DNA of 57,485 nucleotides. It comes from Stramenopiles sp. TOSAG23-2 (taxonomy: Eukaryota > Sar). A program made the translations under genes and the position numbers. The stretch's first letter is position 1. Each line of letters starts with the position of its first letter. Under the pieces are notes generated by a model. It did no database searches. It saw only the letters and a list, made by a program, of their open reading frames with translations, and had not been told where the DNA came from. Positions 50,300-57,485 of the stretch are shown here, piece after piece. The DNA lies in assembly GCA_900128395.1 (NCBI GenBank), contig LT649256.1:1-57485 (forward strand), in the 5' to 3' direction.

Positions 50300-51990
50300 A
50301 TGCGGATACTACTATTATTATTGCTAATTAGTGTATCTGCCATATATGCAAATCAAAGTTATTGCCAATGGAAGGTAAATGGTAAATGTAAGATTTGTAC
50401 ATTTAATTTATATTTATTAAATGGTAATTGTGTGAAAAGTTGTCCAAGTGGATATGTGGAGAGAAGACCAAATTGGGTACATTAATAGAAGTTGCCATAT
50501 TTCTATGGGTAACAACATTGTATAGTGTGAATGCATACCAAACGTTATCTGGATTTGACTGTACAAGATCGGCATCAGGTACGTATGCTACATTAGATAT
50601 GGATCCAGAAATATCATGTGGCAATAATGAAAAACATACCATTATTGTGGTATCTTCATTAATTAGCTTAATGTTGTATACACTATTGCCAATGATTTAT
50701 TATTTTCGTAACAGTTCTCTTTGTTGTTTTTGTGAAGAAAAAGCATTGCATGTCGAATGGGTATATCCCCATCATTGTATATACTATAATGATAACGATT
50801 GTAAAGTGTGTCATGACTGCGAATTTTGTGATTACCGTCAACGTTATGGTTGGTTTTACAATAAATATTATGATAGATGTTTCAATTACGAATTTGTTGT
50901 GATTTTGCAAAAAATATTGATTAGTGGAATAACATTATTTTTCACGACGCATAAAATTATATCGCTGTCAATGTTGATTGGTTTAAATATAATTTTTATA
51001 GGAATAACAGCATATTATCGGCCGTATTTAACAGATGCAGAATTTTTAAGAATAAAAAATTTAGGTCATGAAAAAGCTAATATTCAACGTACTAAAAAAT
51101 GTTCCAAAGAAGGTTTTGGTGTAAATAACTGTTTAGATCTTCTATTTTTAATAGGAGAAACATGTTTATGTATATCCTCATTAATTGCATATAATTTAGA
51201 GTTAACTATGCAAAGCGAGATGCAGGAAGATCTGTTATTATTGGCGTCGACTAATAATACCAATACTACTTTAAATGGAACAACATCTGTTTTGATATTT
51301 CAACAACAAGAAGCATTGGCTGCACATATTGCGAGAAAATACCCAAAAGAGAGTGAAATCATTGCTATTTTTGATTCTGTTGGTTTAATTGTTTTTTTTT
51401 CTGGCTTTTTATATCTGTTCAAGTACATGTTTGCATTTTTATGTGGGAAGCTGAGTCGTAAGCTGAGAAAACGGAGGATAGCAGGGAAGCCAACTGAAAT
51501 TGTACCAACATCAACTCATACAATAAACAAGAACAACAATATAAGTAGAAGACGTAGTTTAACATCCACAATGTTTGATAAAGATTTAGAAGCATCAACT
51601 ATACATAAAGTGATGTTCAACGATGAGAAACGGAAAGCGTTGAGTAGATTAGAACGGAGAAAATTGTTAAGAAAGCAAGGCAATACGGGTAACATGGAGC
51701 AAAATAATTCAGAAAGTGAAATGATTAGAAAAACTAATATGAAAGAGAGGAAGCGTAGAAATAGTATAACGTCTACCATGCATATTAAACATCGAGCACA
51801 AGAAGAAATTTTGAAAAACCAAATCAATGAACGTAGACGGTCCTCGAAAAACCGACTGTTGAAAAGACTTACTGCGCATAAAAAATCGAAAAATAGAAGG
51901 CAAGTAGAGTCAAATTCAGAAAATGGTGGAAAAAAAGATCAAAACGATACGGGACATTTAAAGCAAGAAGAAAATTTGAATTTTATTTAA
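50300..51990 (+). CDS. Cys-rich multi-pass membrane protein with basic tail; frame break near 50420-50490
   Basis: The ATG at 50300 gives a signal peptide (ILLLLLLISVSAIYANQ) and a furin-like Cys repeat (CQWKVNGKCKICTFN, NCVKSCPSGY), then a stop at 50485. A second frame (to 51990) carries at least five hydrophobic helices (EVAIFLWVTTLYSVNAY; IIVVSSLISLMLYTLLPMI; VVILQKILISGITLFF; SLSMLIGLNIIFIGITAYY; LIVFFSGFLYLFKYMFAFL), a CxxC-rich loop (CKVCHDCEFC) and a long Lys/Arg/Asn-rich tail. A 65-base GT-AG intron starting at the GTAATTG near 50424 and ending TAATAG would restore the frame, but would remove CVKSCPSGY; a one-base frameshift is the alternative. Family unknown; a receptor or channel-like surface protein is possible. 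Confidence 0.7.
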
Positions 51991-52302
51991 AAACCATGCT
52001 ATTGATGACCAGTGTCATTAAATGTACAGAGATGTATTTGACGACACACAACTTTTATATTAAAAATTTAAAAAGAAACATTTTGAATCTAGCAAATTAA
52101 TAGGTACATTTGATACTCGTAATATATTTATTTTCACATAATATGGTTGTAGAGTGTAAAATCAAAATGATACGCACCACACGTATTAAATAAATATACT
52201 CCACACGCGTGTTTTTATAATTTTTTTTTGATTTTTAAACATGTACACTGCAAATTATATTATATACGAATTACATAAAATTTATCTTGGATAAGCATTT
52301 TT
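51991..52302. other. Convergent intergenic region
   Basis: AT-rich, with a perfect ACACGCGTGT palindrome at 52203-52212. No gene. Confidence 0.5.
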
Positions 52303-52791
52303 CTAACAGCAATTTGCTTCGCTTAATGTCCTACTTTCCATTTCCGATTCGTCATCAAATGCAAATAGATATTTACCAATGACTAAGCCAAAGATAGTTG
52401 AAAAGAAGTATCCACAATTAAACGTCATCGCTATTAACATTAAAAGATAGTCAATGCTTAAAGTAAAAAATGTAATAACAGATAATTTGCCTTTTTGTTT
52501 ATTTGCTGGTTTTTTTGCATCATTTACATTAGTTATCAAAGGATCTAGAGTCGGGCTATCTCTTAATTTGACACGGTTACGCATAGATGTGCGCCGAAAT
52601 GATTTTATATATTCATTTAATATACCTAGCAATACAACCACAAAACATAATACTCCATACCAAAACGCTGAGCATGTATATATGGATGAAAATAATAAAG
52701 GATCATTTAAATTTTGATGAAATTGCATATTCATCATAGCAGGTGAGCAACCATCTTTATTATGCGGCATCGGCATTGGCATGTTATTCAT
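52303..52791 (-). CDS. CTR-type copper transporter
   Basis: 162 residues. A Met/His-rich extracellular N-terminus (MPMPMPH, MMNM) binds Cu(I). Transmembrane helix 1 is WYGVLCFVVVLLGIL; a basic and Pro-rich loop follows. Helix 2 has the family's MxxxM selectivity motif (MLIAM), and the last helix has the GxxxG packing motif (GLVIG in FFSTIFGLVIGKYLF). The tail ends in CC (SEANCC), the usual Cys-type copper hand-off. CTR proteins are trimers that import Cu(I) at the plasma membrane or endosome. Copper supply could serve type-3 copper enzymes such as the tyrosinase whose remnant lies at 12060-13069, but that link is speculation. Confidence 0.9.
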   Translation of the reverse strand: MNNMPMPMPHNKDGCSPAMMNMQFHQNLNDPLLFSSIYTCSAFWYGVLCFVVVLLGILNEYIKSFRRTSMRNRVKLRDSPTLDPLITNVNDAKKPANKQKGKLSVITFFTLSIDYLLMLIAMTFNCGYFFSTIFGLVIGKYLFAFDDESEMESRTLSEANCC

Positions 52792-53533
52792 TATAGTTAT
52801 TTATATATTTATTTACTTATTTTCTAATATGTATTGTAGTATCGATCTTGATCAATTCTTAATGTTTTTCTATTTTTGTTTCCAAACACACAGAGATATG
52901 CATTTACACATCTATATATCTAATATATATTATTTAGGCTTTATTTAGGCTTTGCCTTATAAATGGAACAACTTCGAGCTGGTGATGAATTCTGGTCTGC
53001 TACATCAGTAATGGTATTCACATGCTATTCTATTACAGGTATTGCTGAAAAAAACACATGATAAAAAACACATGAAAAAATGATGCGCAAAAAATTATGA
53101 CATCATCTGGAACACAGCCTTTTTTAACTTTTTAATTTTCCCACTCTTCTTTTCTTCGTATTTTTCGCTTTTCGCGTTTGCTTTAATATTAGTCTAGTGA
53201 TATTATACTTGGCACCCACTCTAATATGCTTACATCTTACATATTTCCATCACGTTTATTAATTACGTTACAAAAATTCATCACATTATTATATTGTTAT
53301 TATGTAAAAATTATTATTGCAGTACTAGTCTATATTTACAAAGAATATTATATATACATATACGTATATTCTACAACTTATCAAAAAATATTTATCACAT
53401 GTATAAATAGTAGAGTATTTCACACAGCATTTTGTATAAAAGCGTAAAATAGGAACACCTTTGTGTTGTTCAATAGTAAGAAATAAACTTCATATTGGCA
53501 TTACGTACATAAAATAGTATATACATAAACAAT
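52792..53533. promoter_or_regulatory. Divergent intergenic region
   Basis: Shared upstream region of the CTR gene and the coiled-coil gene. It holds a short tandem AAAAAACACATGA near 53049-53076 and ATATACGTATAT near 53355. An open frame at 53226-53447 has no coding character. Confidence 0.4.
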
Positions 53534-55552
53534 ATGTCTTCTCCACCAATTAAAACTGGAGCAGGTCCACGTAATGTTACTAGTAGTAAATATGTATTAA
53601 CTTCAGCACAAGCTAAGAACGTTGATAGTAGACCACCATATCCAAATTCTGCAGATGATAACGGTGCATCTGATGTTGATATATCGCATCAAGAAGTTGG
53701 TGATGATTTAGGTGATGGTGGTCATTTAGCAGAAATAAATGAAGAAGAAGAAGGGGAAATGTCTAGGGAAATGCTTATAGCTATGGCAGAGTTAACTTTT
53801 GATTGGTTGAAACCACCTGAAAAAAAAAAGAAGAAGAAGAAGAAACGTAGACGTAAGAAAAAGGGCGCCGATTCATCTGCATCAAAATCACCTACACGAA
53901 GAGGTAGTTACGGTGGGCGTTCTGTCTCTGCATCACGTTCCCCTAGTCGCTCTGGTCGTCCAACACCAGGTGCAGATAGACATAAACAATTAATGAAAAG
54001 TAATATGCGTGCTTCTAAAAAAAGCTCACAATCACCAAGTAGAGGAAGGAGCAGGGAAAGGAGAGGTGGGCGAGGTGCATCGTCTGTATCTAGATCAGCG
54101 AGTCGTAGCATGAGTCGTGGTGGGCGTGGTTCCTCCAAAGATGGTAAGAAGAAAAAGAAAAGAAAAAAGAAGAAAAAGAAGAAGGAGCCTGTCAATCCCT
54201 TTGCAGTGAAATTTGATGCGTGGTTAGCAGCAAATACATTATTTTTAGAAGAAGGTAATTTAGTAAATGCATTGCAGCTTACATTACGAGTTTTTGAACA
54301 AACATTTAAAATTGAACCTACGCAACTTGCAGATTTATTGCATCGTAAAGTTTTTGAAAAAGATCAAGTAATTGCGGAATTGCAAGAGGCATTGAAAGAA
54401 GAGGCTAGGAAAGTATTTGAAACGAAAAGAATGGCATTAGATTATAGAACAGAAATGAAAAAAGCAGTAAAGAAATTAAAAGATTTTGAAGTTATGAAGT
54501 CGAGTGCAGTTAGGAATATGCAATTGGCGGAAAGAGAGAAAAAAGCTGCTGTTAAAGAGGCAAAACGATTATCAGACATTTCAGAAGATTTGAAGGATCA
54601 ATTAAAAGATATGACGCATGATCGTGATAAAGCATTGAGAAAAATTGAACGGAGAGAAAAAGCAATGTCAAAATTAAATGAAAAATTATCCAAAGTAATT
54701 GGTGAAAAAGCAATTATTGAGCAGCGCAAAGGAAGGGAAAGTGATGTGTTAAGACGTACTGTATATAGAAATGGTCAATTGGAAGCAAAAGTATTAGAAA
54801 TGGAAGCGGAGAAAAAACAAATGAAAATAGATTTTGAGAAAGAAATTGAAGAAATGGTGATAAGCTCCAATGCAAGTGCTTTGCAGTACAAACGACAAGT
54901 CGATAAAGCAAATCAAGAAATAGCAGATTATAGGATACAAGTACACGAATGGCAAGTGAAAGAATTAAGTAAAATGCCATCTAGTATTGATAATGCAGTG
55001 AAAAAAATTGCAAATCATGCTGCACAATTTTTGGAAAAAATAAATGCAGAGGTTGGTCAAGATCCAAGAAATGAAACAACAGATGAATATAGGCGTCGAT
55101 GGCAAGCAATAAGGTTTCAAATAATGGAAATGCGTGACATGGCATGGGGGATGTTAGATGCCGCAAAATTAAAGGCATTGGTCCGCACAAAAAAAGAACA
55201 TGATTTAGAAGGTGTTGTATCGGAATGGAAATTAAAGGCACAGGCATCTAGTGCAGAATTAGCACGTGAACGTGTATACACTAAAATGCTACGTCGTGTT
55301 TTTAAACCGGATAAAAACGGCCGCATGCGTTGTAAATTACGCGTAAGTGGCACAAAATCATCAGTCGTATGGAAACCATTGGATAAAAACCGCAATTGGA
55401 ATGTCAATACAGGCAGTGAATTTACATTAACATGTTGTAAATGGTGTGGAGAAATGTTTATAGAGGAAGATAGTGTTTGGCCAACGCAATGTGAAATTGG
55501 AGGTGGTGATCATGAAGTATTAGAAGAGATGGTTGATCCAACAATGTTGTAA
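53534..55552 (+). CDS. Coiled-coil protein with basic and Ser/Arg-rich N-terminus
   Basis: 672 residues. The N-terminus has acidic stretches, then poly-Lys/Arg (KKKKKKKKRRRKKK) and a Ser/Arg/Gly-rich region, then another poly-Lys run. Residues ~250-460 form a long coiled coil rich in Lys, Glu and Ala (LAEREKKAAVKEAKRL and similar). A helical, less regular region follows, and the C-terminus has a Cys/His patch (CCKWCGEMF ... WPTQCEIGGGDH) that might bind Zn. No enzymatic domain is seen. A cytoskeletal, basal-body or RNA-associated scaffold is possible; nothing in the sequence decides. Confidence 0.8.
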   Translation: MSSPPIKTGAGPRNVTSSKYVLTSAQAKNVDSRPPYPNSADDNGASDVDISHQEVGDDLGDGGHLAEINEEEEGEMSREMLIAMAELTFDWLKPPEKKKKKKKKRRRKKKGADSSASKSPTRRGSYGGRSVSASRSPSRSGRPTPGADRHKQLMKSNMRASKKSSQSPSRGRSRERRGGRGASSVSRSASRSMSRGGRGSSKDGKKKKKRKKKKKKKEPVNPFAVKFDAWLAANTLFLEEGNLVNALQLTLRVFEQTFKIEPTQLADLLHRKVFEKDQVIAELQEALKEEARKVFETKRMALDYRTEMKKAVKKLKDFEVMKSSAVRNMQLAEREKKAAVKEAKRLSDISEDLKDQLKDMTHDRDKALRKIERREKAMSKLNEKLSKVIGEKAIIEQRKGRESDVLRRTVYRNGQLEAKVLEMEAEKKQMKIDFEKEIEEMVISSNASALQYKRQVDKANQEIADYRIQVHEWQVKELSKMPSSIDNAVKKIANHAAQFLEKINAEVGQDPRNETTDEYRRRWQAIRFQIMEMRDMAWGMLDAAKLKALVRTKKEHDLEGVVSEWKLKAQASSAELARERVYTKMLRRVFKPDKNGRMRCKLRVSGTKSSVVWKPLDKNRNWNVNTGSEFTLTCCKWCGEMFIEEDSVWPTQCEIGGGDHEVLEEMVDPTML

Positions 55553-55967
55553 AAAAAGATATATACTAGATATGTTAATGCCATTGTCTCTTATTTTATT
55601 TTAAATAGAAGAACTAATACTACCAGTAAATGAGATCTACTGTCAACTAGTGTTGCACTTTGATTTATATTTCGTATCATACAGTTTTACCACGCACCTA
55701 GAGTAAATCCAAATGTTTTTGAACATTTATTTACGTAATTTTTAGGCAAAAAGTTAAATATATTATTACCGGTAATCAAACGAAATGTTTTTCATATATA
55801 TATATATATATAAAATATAATAATATACAGGCAGCTTCGTATTTCTAAGAAAAGCCAACATTATTTTCAATAATAATTTACGTAAAATACACACACCACT
55901 AAAGTCACACATTAAAACATCTATCTCACACATATATACGCATACGTGTAATTGTTTTTTGGTTTTT
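55553..55967. other. Convergent intergenic region
   Basis: AT-rich, with a perfect palindrome ATTACCGGTAAT at 55765-55776 and a (TA)n run near 55796-55812. No gene. Confidence 0.5.
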
Positions 55968-56722
55968 TTACATAGCCAATAATGATGCAAAGCTATCATT
56001 ACCTTTTTTTAAATCATCTGTAGTTGTAGCATCTAAGTATGCATCTTTTGTACGTGGTGGTGGTGGTTTGTTATTGTTATCGTTGTTGTTGCCATTTTTA
56101 TTAATATCATTATAATTTTTAGCATTTGCTTTTTTTCGTTGTCGTTCTCTTAATTTTTCTCTCATTTTTTCACGTTGACGTTTTCGTTCATCTTGTACGG
56201 TGGATGCATATTCAACCAATTCATCTTCATGTTCATTCCGTAATTTTGATAATTCTTTTTGTAATCTTTTTCCATCCCAAGTTTCAATGTATCTGTATTT
56301 TTATTATAATAAAAACAAATAGGTTCTTCACTTCCAAATTTGGCAGCTGCTTCTTTTGATTGGTAAATCTCTTGCCAGCCATTGATATGTTCTTTCGTTT
56401 TTAATTGTAATTCCGATGCATTTTTATATAATTGTTTTAAATAAAATGTTTCCTCAATTTTATATATATCATCTAATTCTGGTGGTATTTCCCATGTGGT
56501 TTCATTTGTTTCTGAATTCCAATAATATGGATTTCCACTATTCTCATCAAACAACTCATTCCATGGCGTTTCATTGCGTGCTTCCTCTGGCATTTCTTCG
56601 ATTAAAAATGCACGCCGTTCATTTGTATGTATATTTAAATAATATATCTCGCCATTTTTCTCGATTTTTTTCCAATCCTCATTGACCATTTGATTGATAT
56701 TTTTCGAACCACCACCACCCAT
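55968..56722 (-). CDS. Myristoylated WW-domain protein with a one-base frame break
   Basis: The ATG at 56722 gives MGGGGSK, an N-myristoylation signal. WW domain 1 is around DWKKIEKNGEIYYLN and WW domain 2 around PWNELFDENSGNPYYWN ... TTWEIPPEL; WW domains bind Pro-rich ligands. A third aromatic unit (GWQEIYQ ... CFYYNK) then runs into a run of five T (plus strand 56298-56302), where the frame shifts. The next frame continues naturally as RYIETWDGKRLQKELSKL and a Glu/Lys/Arg coiled coil to 55968. If the homopolymer had six bases the gene would be intact, so this is probably an assembly indel or a very young lesion. Confidence 0.8.
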
Positions 56723-57376
56723 CTCTTCTTTCAATCTATTATATGTATGTATCTATATTATATATGTATGAATGAAATATTATATATAGTGTGTAGTTGT
56801 CTATCGGATAGGTTATGATGGAATATATACAATTGATTGCGGGCAGACGACGCAAAACTATTTTCATACTTTTATATATATTGTAATGTATAGTGTGCAT
56901 ATAATATTAACACACATGTGTGCACATCTGCAGTGCAGTACTCGTATGGTTGCAATGAAAAAATCAACAAAAAAAAAAACGGAAATATTTTTATAAATTT
57001 TCGAAAAATGTTGCAAATGTTGCAAAATGGAAATTAAAGTCGATGTTATAATACTCCAAATTTTCCTATTTAAGTATAATATTAGTATACTGTAATTTTG
57101 ATAGCATGAGGAGTTTTTTGTGTAATTTAAATTGTAGTTGCAATTTAAATTTATAATTCTGTATGCTGTATTGTTGTTCTGGATTCTGCTGAGAAATAGT
57201 ATGGAAATAGTATTATCAGAAAGAAAATTGTGATGATTTGGTGGACACATTTAATAATAATTATCACATATATCAATATATATATATTAGTGGTGTAGAT
57301 GTAGACGACATGTAGAGATGTTCGGATTGTAAAGTAAGAGTGGCACGTGGTATATATTATTTGATTTTCTAATTCA

Positions 57377-57407
<31 letters not shown>

Positions 57408-57485
57408 TGTACGTGTGTGTGCGTGCGTGTGTGTGTCGAAGATGGGGAAATTTCAATCAAAATTGAAATCATCCACACGAAATAT
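56723..57485. other. Upstream region of the WW gene and right window edge
   Basis: AT-rich. A microsatellite-like (CT)n(TG)n tract lies at 57376-57433 in plus-strand orientation. Open frames on the minus strand here are low-complexity and not supported as genes. Confidence 0.5.

Noticed and set aside
53226..53447. 73-codon ORF in the CTR/coiled-coil intergenic region
   Set aside because: AT-rich, no motif, and ends just before the next gene's leader.
57376..57433. (TG)n tract as a telomere or special element
   Set aside because: A CT/TG dinucleotide microsatellite without the G-rich hexamer or heptamer pattern of telomeres.
1..57485. Alternative (ciliate-type) genetic code
   Set aside because: TAA, TAG and TGA each end well-supported genes, and no in-frame stop reassignment is needed in the long genes.
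1..57485. tRNA or rRNA genes
   Set aside because: A few GTTCGA-like strings were checked (near 1063, 6331, 15640) but none has the paired arms and spacing of a tRNA, and no rRNA core was recognised.

Overview
The window is nuclear DNA of a compact, strongly AT-rich single-celled eukaryote. The evidence is eukaryotic families (septin, U-box and RING E3 ligases, WW and RRM domains, a CTR copper transporter, filamin repeats), one clear GT-AG spliceosomal intron with a TACTAAC-like branch site, and no operons or Shine-Dalgarno sites. TAA, TAG and TGA all end long genes, so the code looks standard. Most genes are single exons. The lineage cannot be fixed from sequence alone; a stramenopile or other SAR-type microbe is only my guess. 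No rRNA, tRNA, CRISPR array or intact transposon was seen.

Layout. 1-6089: the end of a WD40 gene, an odd ORF, and a large convergent myristoylated NACHT-WD40 (STAND) gene. 6090-9403: a frame-broken gene and a multi-pass membrane protein. 9936-17197: a myristoylated amidase, a broken C2/tyrosinase chimera, a secreted thioredoxin-thioredoxin reductase fusion and a secreted Cys-containing repeat protein. 18223-22617: an RRM/U-box/U-box/ankyrin gene with a near-identical 105-bp repeat array, flanked by two copies of a dispersed repeat. 23332-28236: a nucleolar-type basic protein, membrane proteins, a 2OG-oxygenase-like remnant and a DhaL-DegV (fatty-acid-kinase-like) fusion. 29025-42823: a zinc-knuckle/CCCH/Mei2-type RRM/U-box protein, an LRR-RING protein, a small SAP-like ORF, a myristoylated ADP-ribosylglycohydrolase relative, a septin with a membrane segment, and a nitronate monooxygenase. 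43433-56722: a 2-kilo-residue secreted EGF/Calx-beta/PA14/filamin protein, a Cys-rich membrane protein, a CTR transporter, a coiled-coil protein and a frameshifted WW protein.

Themes. (i) Four of about 27 genes start MGxGxS, an N-myristoylation signature; two of these (amidase and ADP-ribosylglycohydrolase relative) also share a conserved N-terminal segment, DASDVATPRGESAxAEVIRLR, ahead of unrelated enzymes. (ii) Two different genes fuse RNA-binding domains to U-box E3 domains, and a third E3 is LRR-RING, suggesting lineage-specific ubiquitin ligases. (iii) STAND, ankyrin, WD40 and LRR proteins resemble innate-recognition or conflict repertoires. (iv) Intergenic DNA carries recurring short palindromes: TACGA/TCGTA-type and similar ones between convergent genes, TACCWGGTA-type ones upstream of genes, and a sense-oriented GTTAAAATCTAA element downstream of three genes. 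(v) Several genes are broken by one-base frame changes, which could be assembly indels or real decay.
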